Source: an uncultured Pseudobutyrivibrio sp.
GTDB taxonomy: Bacteria > Bacillota > Clostridia > Lachnospirales > Lachnospiraceae
Assembly (NCBI GenBank): GCA_900546435.1
Contig: URCQ01000007.1
Span: 23,502 to 87,501 of the forward strand
Direction: 5' to 3'
DNA length: 64,000 bases
Shown: piece by piece, positions 36,368 to 45,737 of the stretch
Layout: every line of letters starts with the position of its first letter
How positions within the stretch are numbered: the stretch's first letter is position 1
The notes under the pieces: model-generated
Databases searched by the model: none
What the model saw: the letters and a program-made list of their open reading frames with translations, nothing else
What the model was told of the DNA's origin: nothing
Program-made: the position numbers and the translations under genes

Positions 36368-37525
36368 CTACATTTCCTTGCGGACAATCAGACACGCAAG
36401 ATAATACTGCATACGTTCTTCTCCGGATTCCAGGTCACATCCCAACAATTCCTTGATTTTACCCATGCGATAAACAATCGTATTTTTATGGATAAACATT
36501 TCATCTGCCACCGATTTCACGCTTCCATTGTGCTTCAGATAACAAAAGAGCGTTTCCACAAGTTCTGATTTTTTATCCGTATCACCAGAAAGCAATGGGG
36601 CTAACATATCCTTTCCCATCTGTTCTAGCAGCAATGTATCATGTACGGAATATAAAATGCGTTCCGTTCCCAGATCATCAAATCGCGTAAATGTCTTATG
36701 TTTTCGCATGGCAACCTGAATCGCATATTCCGCTCTTGCAAAAGAAATATGCACATTTGAAATATCCAAAACAGCGGATCCTTCGCCACAATATATCGTC
36801 TTGTCCGGCATACGATGTCTGGTTCTTTTCAAAAATCCCTGAATAATATCTTCTTTTTGGTCTTCGCTCACCTCATTGATAATCACTGCAAAATATCCAT
36901 TGTAGTAAAAGAAATGGGCGTTATGCGACACATTTTCCATATAGATCTGCAGACGATAGCCAATACGTTTTCGATCGAGCGTATCCATACTGTCCAGTCC
37001 CTCTGTGGTAATCAGAACAACCTGGAATTTGCCATCCACATCAAAGGAAGCAGATAGTTTTTCACGATATTCCTTCGCGCGATGTGGCTCTTCAATCGAT
37101 TTGATAAATGCCGCTGATATCTGCTCATCCGTCTCTGTCTGCAAAAAAATTCGCACCGTCAGATCTTTGATCATTTCTGACATCTCAATCACCCATGGCA
37201 CCTCAATCAATGGCAAATCATTTTCGTCACAGTATTCTCTGACACTCTTTGGAATTGCTTTGAGATAATACCCTGTATTGATGATCAGACCTGCTGCATG
37301 ATGACGGTTAAGAATGCCAACGAGGGTCAAAAGTTCCTCCTCTGTGTGAAAGCCGGCTCCCATCGTTACCGCTAATTCCTTTCCTTTAAAATTTTCCATA
37401 ATCGTCGTATCTTCTACCATAAGCAACCAGGAAATCGAATTCGCCCATCCGTTCTTCCCTGCCACCAGTTTCATCTTATACTTATCCTTCGCAATAATGA
37501 GCATATCTTCTACTGTAAATCCCAT
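36368..37525 (-). CDS. PucR-family transcriptional regulator
   Basis: A 385-residue regulator with an N-terminal PucR domain (about residues 1-120; TVEDMLIIAKD, then ELAVTMGAGF), a degenerate GGDEF-like middle (about 140-300) and a C-terminal helix-turn-helix (about 325-380; GSVKSVADEMFIHKNTIVYRM). Family members control purine catabolism or amino-acid use. AGGGG precedes the chosen ATG; the open frame extends 20 codons upstream. It is divergent from the 54-residue gene at 37728 and may regulate it. Confidence 0.92.
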   Translation of the reverse strand: MGFTVEDMLIIAKDKYKMKLVAGKNGWANSISWLLMVEDTTIMENFKGKELAVTMGAGFHTEEELLTLVGILNRHHAAGLIINTGYYLKAIPKSVREYCDENDLPLIEVPWVIEMSEMIKDLTVRIFLQTETDEQISAAFIKSIEEPHRAKEYREKLSASFDVDGKFQVVLITTEGLDSMDTLDRKRIGYRLQIYMENVSHNAHFFYYNGYFAVIINEVSEDQKEDIIQGFLKRTRHRMPDKTIYCGEGSAVLDISNVHISFARAEYAIQVAMRKHKTFTRFDDLGTERILYSVHDTLLLEQMGKDMLAPLLSGDTDKKSELVETLFCYLKHNGSVKSVADEMFIHKNTIVYRMGKIKELLGCDLESGEERMQYYLACLIVRKEM

Positions 37526-37727
37526 CCTATCCCCTTTCTGCGGTCTGCGCGTACAACTGTTTTTCCTTGCGAAACAGTATACCATTTTTTTGTGATGTTG
37601 TCACAATTTTTTCATGTTTTTTCAAGTTTACAACCCATAGCATCCTATCTTTATTGTGCTACAATATAATTACAAAAAAGAAAAGAGGTTCGACATAGTT
37701 CGAAAATAATCGACGGAGGTGTTTGGT

Positions 37728-37892
37728 ATGCTTACAGTAGGTTACGTAGATAGTTTAGAAGAACTTGGATTTAGTACTCCTGCTCCAGAGTGGGTAAAAA
37801 CTGAGCGCTATGATTATTGCGATCAGTTAGTAACAAGAAAGGAAAACTTTTTCCAGATGATATCGCAGTTCTTTTCTAAATTATTTCGTTAA
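37728..37892 (+). CDS. Orphan small protein (54 aa)
   Basis: A 54-residue protein starting MLTVGYVDSLEELGFSTPAP, with YDYCDQLVTRKENFFQ in the middle and an amphipathic basic C-terminal helix (MISQFFSKLFR). CGGAGGT lies seven bases before the ATG. An extended -10 element (TGCTACAAT) sits about 60 bases upstream and a strong terminator follows 34 bases after the stop, so it is a complete single-gene unit. It has one Cys and no signal peptide. I do not recognise it; a secreted or membrane-active peptide is one possibility. Confidence 0.72.
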   Translation: MLTVGYVDSLEELGFSTPAPEWVKTERYDYCDQLVTRKENFFQMISQFFSKLFR

Positions 37893-37925
37893 TTTCACAT
37901 CTTTTTAATATTTTTTCCTTTAATA

Positions 37926-37957
37926 AAAACGCCTGACGGATTACCGTCAGGCGTTTT
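37926..37957. terminator. Bidirectional terminator between the 54-aa gene and ddh
   Basis: A perfect 14-bp inverted repeat (AAAACGCCTGACGG against CCGTCAGGCGTTTT) with a 4-base loop, carrying A and T runs on its two sides. Confidence 0.93.
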
Positions 37958-38000
37958 GCTTTGTCTCTTTTTTTCTGATTTAGGAAATATCCCCCTATTT

Positions 38001-38981
38001 TTATAGCATATGTGCTCTTAAATCTTCTGCTGACATTGGGCTCAGATATGCCGGTGCAATATCAAACACGGTCTTACATCCGGTCGTTCCTTCCTCTGCC
38101 AGACGATTGATTGCTCTTGCAAATGCAAGAATAACAGAAGATGTAAATTCCGGATTGGAATCTAATTTCAAACTGTATTCAATGACATGCTTATGTTCTT
38201 TTTCCAAACCTGTCACACCCGTACGGAATACAAATCCGCCATGTGGTATACCGGTATGATCTCTTTCAAACTCTTCTTCCGTAATAAAATGCACGGTTGT
38301 ATCATAATCGGCAAAGTAGTTTGGCATTGTCTTGATTTCTTCTTCAATCTTAGCAAGATCTGCCCCTTCTTCTGCTACAACAAAGCATTCTCTCGTATGC
38401 TTCTGTCTTGTTGAAAGCTCTGGATTTTGTCCGGAGCGAACGGCTTCTAAAGCACTTTGTACCGGGATGGTATACTGCTTTCCGTTTTTTACACCAGCCA
38501 CACGACGGATTGCATCTGAGTGGCCTTGACTAACGCCTTTGCCCCAGAACGTATAATCCTGTCCTTCCGGCAAAACAGCAGAACCATATAAACGCATCAG
38601 GGAGAACATTCCCGGATCCCAACCACAAGAAATCAGTGCCACATGTCCATGTTCTTTTGCAACACGATCCACTTCTGCAAAATGTTCCGGAATCTTCGCA
38701 TGCGTATCAAAACTGTCAATGACATTGAAATACTTGGCATATTCCGGTGTCTGCTTTGGCAGATCTGTTGCAGAACCACCACATAAAACCAGCACATCAA
38801 TCTGGTCTTTTAATGCTTCTATATCATCTGTAGAATATACCTTTACGCCTTCTGTTGCCGGGACAATCGTTTTTGGATCGCGTCTTGTAATAATACAAGT
38901 CAACTCCATATCCGGATTCTGACGAATTGCACTTTCCACACCACGTCCTAAATTACCATATCCTAAAATTCCTATTTTCAT
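38001..38981 (-). CDS. ddh: meso-Diaminopimelate D-dehydrogenase
   Basis: A 326-residue NADPH-dependent dehydrogenase that makes meso-diaminopimelate in one step from tetrahydrodipicolinate, for lysine and peptidoglycan. It shows the Rossmann motif GILGYGNLGRG at the N-terminus, CGGSATDLP, the DAP-binding CGWDPGMFS near residue 125 and WGKGVSQGHSDAIRR near 150. Normal length. Single gene with its own terminator upstream of the neighbouring small gene. Confidence 0.96.
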   Translation of the reverse strand: MKIGILGYGNLGRGVESAIRQNPDMELTCIITRRDPKTIVPATEGVKVYSTDDIEALKDQIDVLVLCGGSATDLPKQTPEYAKYFNVIDSFDTHAKIPEHFAEVDRVAKEHGHVALISCGWDPGMFSLMRLYGSAVLPEGQDYTFWGKGVSQGHSDAIRRVAGVKNGKQYTIPVQSALEAVRSGQNPELSTRQKHTRECFVVAEEGADLAKIEEEIKTMPNYFADYDTTVHFITEEEFERDHTGIPHGGFVFRTGVTGLEKEHKHVIEYSLKLDSNPEFTSSVILAFARAINRLAEEGTTGCKTVFDIAPAYLSPMSAEDLRAHML

Positions 38982-39017
38982 AATGATACCTCCGTATTGT
39001 ATAGTTTCTATTCTTCC

Positions 39018-40652
39018 TTAGAAAAAATCACCCAAAACAAAATCATCTTTTGTGCTTCGCTTCACTTCATAAAGCATGCGGTCTGCTGCCGCCAGAAAAT
39101 CCCACAGACGATTTCCCGCAAGTGGTTTTTTCATACAGCACCCTTGTGACAAAGTAACATAATTGACGCCCAATGGACTCTTTTCAGCCAATGCAATCTT
39201 ATGAGCACTTTCCTTTAAATCTTTCATGCAGGCTGTAACTTCTTCTTCCTTCTTGCCATCATAGACGATAACAAACTCATCTCCGCCATAGCGTCCTGCA
39301 AAAACACCCTCATATCTTTGCATAATGGAAAAAAGAGCATTAGCCACTTCTACAAGATAACGATCTCCTTCCATGTGTCCAATGGAATCATTGATACTTT
39401 TAAAATTATCTATATCAAGAATCTCCACGCCAACATAACGATCTTCCTTGATTGCTTTTGCCAAAACCGTCTCCGCATAACTATGCCAATAAGAACGATT
39501 CGGAAGTCCTGTCAACGTATCATGGTTTGATTTGATTAGAAGCTCTGCATTCTTAGCAGTAATTTCCTCCTGTGCCAACCGCATACATCTTCTCTCTATG
39601 TGTGCTGTCTCTGCCTGCAAAACAGATTCCATATTGTAGACGTCATTATTCCGATAATGCTCCATAAAAAGCTCTGTATATTCCTCAAACGCTTCATGGT
39701 CATGCAAAATCTTTGCACATTGAATCCGTTTCATCAAAAACTGGCTATAAAGATAGAATGCTGCCTTGTCTTTTTCGCACTTATCCATATAATAATCCAG
39801 GATTTCCACAGTCTCATAAAAACGTTCCATCTTCATATGTAAAGAGATATAGAACATAATATCATCAATGTAATCTGTATAATTGTCACTTTGATGGAAA
39901 TATTTTCGTGCAACCCTCAGTTGTCGTTCACATTCTTCCTGATCACCTACAGCAAACGCTACATTTGCCAAAAACGTGTGAATGCCAAAATCATCTATTG
40001 TCTGCTCATATTGCCCTAGTTCTCCCACCACTTCTCGCACACGCCCCGCATATTCCTGCGCTTTTGCATAATCTGCCATAGCAAGATAACAATACCCCAT
40101 GCTGCAAAGCAGACAACTCATGTTACCAATTGCAATTGCTCGCGGCATGTCCGTTGTTTCTTTGGTCAAATATTTTGCTGCCATATGGTAATAATGCAGT
40201 GCCCGTTCGTAACAGAAATGTTTTTGGAACAGATCCGCCAGGTTCGAACATGCCATCCCTTCCACATAACGGATATCATGTTCTTCACATAAGTCAATGC
40301 AATCCATATAGCAATCAATTGCACTTGTAAAATTACCAATCAGTGACATATACACGCCTAATACGTTAGAGGAACGCGCTGCCATATAGTATTCGCCTAT
40401 ACTCAGCTGATACTTTATCCCCTCGCGCGCACAGCTGATGGCACTCACACAATCATTATCAGAAGCATAAAACTGCATCATATAAAAATAGGCATAGGCA
40501 AACAATTCATCTGACGCTTCTTCCGCCGCATACGAAAAAAGCCGTTCACAGTATTCCCTGTATTTATGATAATCCGGCGCATACTGCTGCCCGACTTTAT
40601 CATGCAAAATCTGAACACACTCTTCAATTTTCGAATCATATGTATGCTTCAT
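39018..40652 (-). CDS. Cytoplasmic TPR-GGDEF diguanylate cyclase
   Basis: A 544-residue soluble protein with an N-terminal tetratricopeptide-like helical array (about residues 1-340; for example CSNLADLFQKHFCYERALHYY) and a C-terminal GGDEF domain (about 370-540). AGRYGGDEFVIVYD is the intact active site, so c-di-GMP synthesis is expected. The I-site RxxD is missing. No membrane segments. TPR input suggests regulation by a protein or peptide partner. It lies about 100 bases after the hybrid histidine kinase gene and may be its downstream branch, but no direct link is visible. Confidence 0.9.
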   Translation of the reverse strand: MKHTYDSKIEECVQILHDKVGQQYAPDYHKYREYCERLFSYAAEEASDELFAYAYFYMMQFYASDNDCVSAISCAREGIKYQLSIGEYYMAARSSNVLGVYMSLIGNFTSAIDCYMDCIDLCEEHDIRYVEGMACSNLADLFQKHFCYERALHYYHMAAKYLTKETTDMPRAIAIGNMSCLLCSMGYCYLAMADYAKAQEYAGRVREVVGELGQYEQTIDDFGIHTFLANVAFAVGDQEECERQLRVARKYFHQSDNYTDYIDDIMFYISLHMKMERFYETVEILDYYMDKCEKDKAAFYLYSQFLMKRIQCAKILHDHEAFEEYTELFMEHYRNNDVYNMESVLQAETAHIERRCMRLAQEEITAKNAELLIKSNHDTLTGLPNRSYWHSYAETVLAKAIKEDRYVGVEILDIDNFKSINDSIGHMEGDRYLVEVANALFSIMQRYEGVFAGRYGGDEFVIVYDGKKEEEVTACMKDLKESAHKIALAEKSPLGVNYVTLSQGCCMKKPLAGNRLWDFLAAADRMLYEVKRSTKDDFVLGDFF

Positions 40653-40748
40653 ACTACTGCTCCCTTTATTTTGTATGTTTGCTACAACTAATTATATGAC
40701 AATTTGGAATCTATGACAAGAAAAAACATATTTTATTCACATTTTTCT

Positions 40749-42917
40749 CTAACACTGTAGCGCCTTTGCTAATGTTTCAATCAGGCGTCGGATATCTATC
40801 GGTTTCGCAATATGTCCATCCATTCCCGCCGCAAATGCATTCTGTTTATCTTCTTCAAAAGCATTTGCTGTCATGGCAAAAATCGGAATCTGTGCCTTTT
40901 TTTCATCTGCCAGCGAACGTATATACCGTGTTGCTTCATATCCATCCATCACCGGCATCTGAATATCCATAAGAATGACATCATATGTTCCTGGTACCGC
41001 CATCTGTATTTTTTCACACGCTTTTTTGCCATTATCTGCTACATCAACTTCAAATCCGATTTCTTCCAAAACCGTTTTTGCAATTTCCTGATTCAGTTCA
41101 TTATCCTCAACCAATAAAACGTGTTTTCCATGAAAATCATGAGGAGCTTGCAACTGCTCTTTTTCTGTCTGTTTTCTCTCCCCTGGTGCGAAGCATAATG
41201 TGATTGTCACTTCTGTTCCGCATTGCGGCTCACTTTCTATAGAAATTGTTCCATGCATCATGTCTACAATACTCTTTGCGATAGCAAGCCCAAGACCTGT
41301 TCCCTGAATACGACTGACCGTAGACGTCTGTTCTCTGGAAAACTGTTCAAACATGTGTTTCTGAAATTCTTTGCTCATTCCAATACCATTGTCCTTGATA
41401 TGAAATTCGTATTTTCCATAACCATTCTCCGAGGATGCTTTTTGAACAACACGTAACCATATCGAACCACCTGACGGCGTAAACTTTATGGCATTCGACA
41501 GAATATTAAGCATAACCTGATGCAGGCGCAAGGGATCTGCTATGACATCTTCCATTTGCACTTCCGTCATATCAATAGAAAACGATAATCGTTTTGCCGT
41601 AATACTATTTTGAATCATATCGCAGATATCATGCATCACATCCGGCAAATGTACCATTTGTTCTTCTAAATGTACTTTGCCGCTCTCAATACGGCTCATA
41701 TCCAGCACATCATTGATCAATTCTAACAGATGCCCACTTGACGCAGCTATCTTGTTTAGATATTCCAAAACCTTCTCTTTGTTATCTATATGCGACACAG
41801 CAAGTGATGTAAATCCCATAATCGCATTCATTGGCGTACGAATGTCATGACTCATATTAAACAAAAAATCACGTTTGGCACGATTTGCTATCTCTTCCTG
41901 CGCAATTGCATGTTTCAATTCTTTGTTCTTTCTTTCCAGCGCTCTCTGATAATTTGCGCGCTGCGCTTCCTGCTCAGCTTCCATTTTTTGCAATGTCCGA
42001 AAACGAAGGATCTGCATAGTAGAAAACAATAACGCATAAATGACAACGGCAATTGCCATATTTGGTATCGTTGCATCATATAGCGAAGCCTCTGGTATAT
42101 AGGTATACAGATAGTAATTTCGTCCGTGACTATACATGCCATAATAATTTTTTGCATTCTGCCTATCTCTGATAGGCGTCAGCATTTCTGCCTGCCTTTT
42201 TGATTGTAACTCATGACAAATCTCGTTGTCTCCGATTTTTTTTCCAATCATTGATACATCATTTGAAGCAGTGATTTCATCCCCCTCTGCAATGATAAAT
42301 GTACCATACACATTCTTTGGATAACCATCAAGAATAGATTGCACAGATAATACAGATTTATCTGCAAATTCAGCGTCGACATGACGATACGCTAAAATAA
42401 TAGCACTCTGATCCCCACTGGCATGTATGGCAACATCAATATGAGATCCATCCTCTAACAAAATACGTCTGATATATGTTTTTTGCTTATACGATGCCAC
42501 ATCCATAACACTGTCTGTTTCCAGTTCTGTTTGCATAACATCATAACCCACGCCATCACGGGTATACTCTGTCCGGATATTTCCATCCGTATCTAAGATC
42601 GTAATACCCGTAAGCCATTGCTGCATTACTTTGGCTCGCACCTCTTCTTCAGTCGTCGATAAATTACAATCCGAAAGTGCCTGCACAGCCAATGTTTCAC
42701 GAATAAGACTTTTTGCAATTTCTGTATCATTATATCTCTTATAATTATTTGTCTGTGATTTCAAAAAATCTATCGTGGTCGCCATCTGTTTTTCACATTT
42801 TTTTTCATCTAATTGTTTGGAACAGATAAAAGTGATCAGTAGCAGAATCATCCCGATGACCAAAAATAACAAATGATATTTTCGATCCACAAATTTTTGT
42901 TTTTTGCTATTCTCCAA
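40749..42917 (-). CDS. Hybrid sensor histidine kinase
   Basis: A 722-residue membrane kinase. TM1 is at about residues 13-30, followed by an extracellular cache-like sensor (about 35-275) and TM2 (about 282-300). The DHp domain contains FNMSHDIRTPMNA with the phosphoacceptor His near 355. The ATPase domain has DNGIGM and GTGLGLAIAKSIVD, and a C-terminal receiver domain (about 598-715) has LLVEDNE and the phosphorylated Asp in VILMDIQMPVMDG. No DNA-binding output is attached. Its start overlaps the end of the binding-lipoprotein gene by 11 bases, so the two are translated together and likely form a sensor pair. Confidence 0.94.
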   Translation of the reverse strand: MENSKKQKFVDRKYHLLFLVIGMILLLITFICSKQLDEKKCEKQMATTIDFLKSQTNNYKRYNDTEIAKSLIRETLAVQALSDCNLSTTEEEVRAKVMQQWLTGITILDTDGNIRTEYTRDGVGYDVMQTELETDSVMDVASYKQKTYIRRILLEDGSHIDVAIHASGDQSAIILAYRHVDAEFADKSVLSVQSILDGYPKNVYGTFIIAEGDEITASNDVSMIGKKIGDNEICHELQSKRQAEMLTPIRDRQNAKNYYGMYSHGRNYYLYTYIPEASLYDATIPNMAIAVVIYALLFSTMQILRFRTLQKMEAEQEAQRANYQRALERKNKELKHAIAQEEIANRAKRDFLFNMSHDIRTPMNAIMGFTSLAVSHIDNKEKVLEYLNKIAASSGHLLELINDVLDMSRIESGKVHLEEQMVHLPDVMHDICDMIQNSITAKRLSFSIDMTEVQMEDVIADPLRLHQVMLNILSNAIKFTPSGGSIWLRVVQKASSENGYGKYEFHIKDNGIGMSKEFQKHMFEQFSREQTSTVSRIQGTGLGLAIAKSIVDMMHGTISIESEPQCGTEVTITLCFAPGERKQTEKEQLQAPHDFHGKHVLLVEDNELNQEIAKTVLEEIGFEVDVADNGKKACEKIQMAVPGTYDVILMDIQMPVMDGYEATRYIRSLADEKKAQIPIFAMTANAFEEDKQNAFAAGMDGHIAKPIDIRRLIETLAKALQC

Positions 42918-43713
42918 GTCGATCCACCTCCAAATATGTCTGTGGATGCTCTAAATATGCTCCAACGATTTTTTGCATTGTTCCGTCTGCTTGCATATCC
43001 GAAAACGTTTTCTGTATTTGTTCTGCCAGACCCCGACTATCCTCTTTTGCAAAGGCTACACCAATCCCCGTTGTCAAAATAGCATCATCCAGAATACGAA
43101 AGTCAGCATCATAATCTTTTACATACTGCAAAATTGCTGTCTCATGAGCAGCAATCGCATCTACATAACCACAATCTAACGCTGCATATTGCACACTTCT
43201 GTCTTCCAGACTAATGATTGCAATATTTTCCGGGAAACGCATATCCAGATGATTCAGTAAAATTTCTTCCGGTTTGCCCGTTGTCTGAACCGCGATTTTC
43301 TTTCCTTCTAAATCCATACTATCCTGTATCGGACTATTTTTATTGACAGCAATCACCTGACGACTAACCATATACGGTCCTGCCCACTGATAGTCGTCCT
43401 CACGTCCACTCATGGAATAGCACCCCCAGATACAGTCAATCTCGCCTGTCTCTAGGAGTGCATCCTTTTGTTCCCAATTAATCACGGAAAATTCCACATG
43501 ATAGCCAATACGCCGAAATGCTTCTTTCGCAATATCCACATCAATTCCAGTCATAGCCCCATCGCTATCCTGATAAATATACGGCGGATAAATATCACTG
43601 CCCACTACTATCGTCGGCATTTCCCGATTTGCATGTTCGGGTATCACTTTACAGCCCGTAAAAAAACATAACACACTGCTAAGTAATAGCAGTCCTCCCC
43701 AAAGCTTTTTCAT
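42907..43713 (-). CDS. Solute-binding lipoprotein (SBP family 3) paired with hybrid kinase
   Basis: A 268-residue extracytoplasmic solute-binding protein. The signal peptide ends in the lipobox FFTGC with lipidated Cys21. Two lobes follow, with the family motif PPYIYQDSDGAMTGIDVDI near residue 43 and IAVQTTGKPEEI in lobe 2. Such proteins usually serve amino-acid ABC importers, but no permease or ATPase gene is adjacent. Instead the gene overlaps a hybrid kinase and follows luxS and mtnN, so it probably delivers a ligand signal to the kinase sensor. The ligand is unknown. Confidence 0.9.
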   Translation of the reverse strand: MKKLWGGLLLLSSVLCFFTGCKVIPEHANREMPTIVVGSDIYPPYIYQDSDGAMTGIDVDIAKEAFRRIGYHVEFSVINWEQKDALLETGEIDCIWGCYSMSGREDDYQWAGPYMVSRQVIAVNKNSPIQDSMDLEGKKIAVQTTGKPEEILLNHLDMRFPENIAIISLEDRSVQYAALDCGYVDAIAAHETAILQYVKDYDADFRILDDAILTTGIGVAFAKEDSRGLAEQIQKTFSDMQADGTMQKIVGAYLEHPQTYLEVDRLGE

Positions 43714-43717
43714 CTTC

Positions 43718-44404
43718 CTATGCCAATTCCTTTATTACATCAAGAACCACTTCGATTCCAACTTGTGCCGCTTTTTCCGCAAATGTTGCATAATCCATCT
43801 CAGCGCCCTTACCATCTGAAATACTGCGGATAATTGCAAACGGAACCTGATTCACATAGCAGACCTGTCCGATACTTCCACCTTCCATCTCACCGGCAAT
43901 TGCACCAAAATTCTCATGTAAGTGCACCTTTGTGCTCTTCTTTGCTAGGAAAAGATCTCCCGTCGCAATGGTGCCTACTTCGTAATTAATATTTCTTGCT
44001 GCAACACATTTTTCAATCACTGCATTCAGTTTCTCATCTGCCGGCAAATAGATTTCGTTCAATCCGGACAAAAGCCCAATCGGATCTCCCAAAGCAGATG
44101 TATTCATATCATGTTGTACCACACAGTTTGCAATAGCAACATCCATCACGCCCAACTCTTCACAAAGTGTTCCTGCCACACCAATATTTATGACACAATC
44201 CACATCATACTTTAAAATCATTGCCTCTGTACAGATTGCAGCAAACACTTTTCCAACACCACACACTGCTGCCACCACTTCTACGCCTTCCACCTGACCT
44301 TGCGTAAATATAACGCCGCTCGTCTGTGTTTCTTTCGTATCCGTCATATGTTTCTTTAAATTGTCCACCTCAATCTGCATAGCTCCAATAATACCAATTT
44401 TCAT
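43718..44404 (-). CDS. mtnN: 5'-Methylthioadenosine/S-adenosylhomocysteine nucleosidase
   Basis: A 228-residue Pfs/MtnN that splits MTA and SAH, giving S-ribosylhomocysteine from SAH for LuxS. It has the catalytic Glu in GAMQIEVDNL (residue 12), VINIGVAGTL, the ribose-binding GEMEGGSIGQVC near 175 and the catalytic Asp in ISDGKG near 200. Normal length. AAAGGAG precedes the ATG. It follows luxS by 63 bases and ends four bases before the lipoprotein gene. Confidence 0.96.
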   Translation of the reverse strand: MKIGIIGAMQIEVDNLKKHMTDTKETQTSGVIFTQGQVEGVEVVAAVCGVGKVFAAICTEAMILKYDVDCVINIGVAGTLCEELGVMDVAIANCVVQHDMNTSALGDPIGLLSGLNEIYLPADEKLNAVIEKCVAARNINYEVGTIATGDLFLAKKSTKVHLHENFGAIAGEMEGGSIGQVCYVNQVPFAIIRSISDGKGAEMDYATFAEKAAQVGIEVVLDVIKELA

Positions 44405-44429
44405 GTTGTATTCTCCTTTTCTCTCCGCA

Positions 44430-44446
44430 GGACGTTCCTTTTGACC
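44430..44446. repeat. REP-like core in the luxS-mtnN gap
   Basis: GGACGTTCCTTTTGACC resembles the minus-strand cores of the hairpins at 17403 and 19799. It is only a partial copy without a clear hairpin. Confidence 0.3.
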
Positions 44447-44467
44447 TATATCCTTCTACAAGACAAA

Positions 44468-44926
44468 CTACTGTGGATATGTAAACTCCATGTTTGTCTG
44501 CTGTTTTAATACTTCCAAATACGTTGCACATTCTGTCTTTGCTGCTGTAATATCCAAATTGCGATAATTACCACATTCAACGGCAGAAGCTCCAAATACC
44601 GGGCCATCATGTTCTACAATCTGCTGTAAAACATGCTTTGTAATTTCAAAAACATGTTTGTCGTTGGCATTACGAACCAACAGATAAAAACCTGTCTGAC
44701 ATCCCATCGGTCCAAAATAAATCACATCCTCTGCAAGTTCTGAATTTCTGATATAGGTTGCAAACATATGCTCTACCGAATGCATCGTAAGGTCTGACAT
44801 GTAATCCCCCATGTTCGGACGTCTTGTACGCATATCATATGTTGTAATATCACCATCCACGCGGGAAATATAAAATCCCGGCACTAAAATATCATGGTTG
44901 ATTGTAAAGCTCTTGATTCTTTCCAT
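44468..44926 (-). CDS. luxS: S-ribosylhomocysteine lyase
   Basis: A 152-residue LuxS converting S-ribosylhomocysteine to homocysteine and DPD, the AI-2 precursor. The metal-binding motif is HSVEH (residues 49-53; the usual Thr is Ser), the catalytic Cys is in GPMGCQTGFYL (Cys76), and the third metal ligand is the Cys in ECGNYRNLDI near 117. It starts one base after the ECF S-component stop and is followed by mtnN, so the two enzymes of SAH recycling are together. Confidence 0.97.
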   Translation of the reverse strand: MERIKSFTINHDILVPGFYISRVDGDITTYDMRTRRPNMGDYMSDLTMHSVEHMFATYIRNSELAEDVIYFGPMGCQTGFYLLVRNANDKHVFEITKHVLQQIVEHDGPVFGASAVECGNYRNLDITAAKTECATYLEVLKQQTNMEFTYPQ

Positions 44927-44927
44927 T

Positions 44928-45548
44928 TTAATCTTCCTCCTGTAAAATCAGTTTTGCCTTTTTTAGTGCCACCGTAATAATACCAGTAAGAATTGTTGCA
45001 GAAATCATTTCAAATACTGCATTTACTCCTACAAACGCACAAATAAAGACAATGACGTTGCGTCCGCCAATTAAGTTCTGCACATATTCTGTATTGCCAA
45101 ATAATACGACAAGCGCTGTCATAAAGAACAATGTATTCAAAAATGCTGACAAGAAACCGGTAAGATACCCAGAGAGTGTCATATTTTTTGTTGCTTTACG
45201 AAGGCCTTTAAAAATATAACCCAAAAGCAAACCATCTAAAAATCTTGGTACAAATCTCTGAATGAAAGCAAGCACCGGATTGATACTAAAAAGCATTGCT
45301 CCCATGGCACTGACACCGCCAACACCAATACACTGTCCAAAGCTTGTCAATCCAAATACTGCTCCCAAAATAGCTCCACCCAAAGGTCCACAGGAAATTG
45401 CCCCTATTGCAACCGGAATCATATTAAAAGTAATCGCAAGTGGTCCGATATTGAGGTAACCAAGTGGCGTATACGCCATAAGAAGCAGTACTGCAATCAT
45501 CAATCCTAAAATCGTAAGTTGTTTTGTCGTTAATTTTTTCTTTTTCAT
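44928..45548 (-). CDS. ECF transporter S component
   Basis: A 206-residue polytopic membrane protein with about six helices and the S-component signature of the ECF vitamin-uptake systems (N-terminal TTKQLTILGLMIAVLLL, then ITFNMIPVAIGAISCGPLGG). It resembles the FolT/PanT-like branch. No EcfA or EcfT gene is nearby, as expected for group II systems sharing a common energiser. The start at 45548 is taken because AAGG lies nine bases upstream. Its pairing with luxS and mtnN suggests a substrate linked to one-carbon or methionine metabolism; this is inference. Confidence 0.88.
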   Translation of the reverse strand: MKKKKLTTKQLTILGLMIAVLLLMAYTPLGYLNIGPLAITFNMIPVAIGAISCGPLGGAILGAVFGLTSFGQCIGVGGVSAMGAMLFSINPVLAFIQRFVPRFLDGLLLGYIFKGLRKATKNMTLSGYLTGFLSAFLNTLFFMTALVVLFGNTEYVQNLIGGRNVIVFICAFVGVNAVFEMISATILTGIITVALKKAKLILQEED

Positions 45549-45737
45549 ATCCTCTATCCTTATAATCATAATGTAGGTTAGCATTTACCACCTTTGATAG
45601 TACCACAGCCGCCAAGACGCCGCAAGAAATAAGTGCGCACAAGCACAATGTTTTATGGTATGATGGTAATGCTGTTTTCCAGCAGTTTATATGATATCCT
45701 TTTTAAACTAAGTTTTACAGAAAGATAAGAGTTATTT

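Noticed and set aside
42907..43713. Solute-binding lipoprotein as part of an amino-acid ABC importer
   Set aside because: No permease or ATPase gene is adjacent; the overlapping gene is a kinase, so a sensory role fits better.
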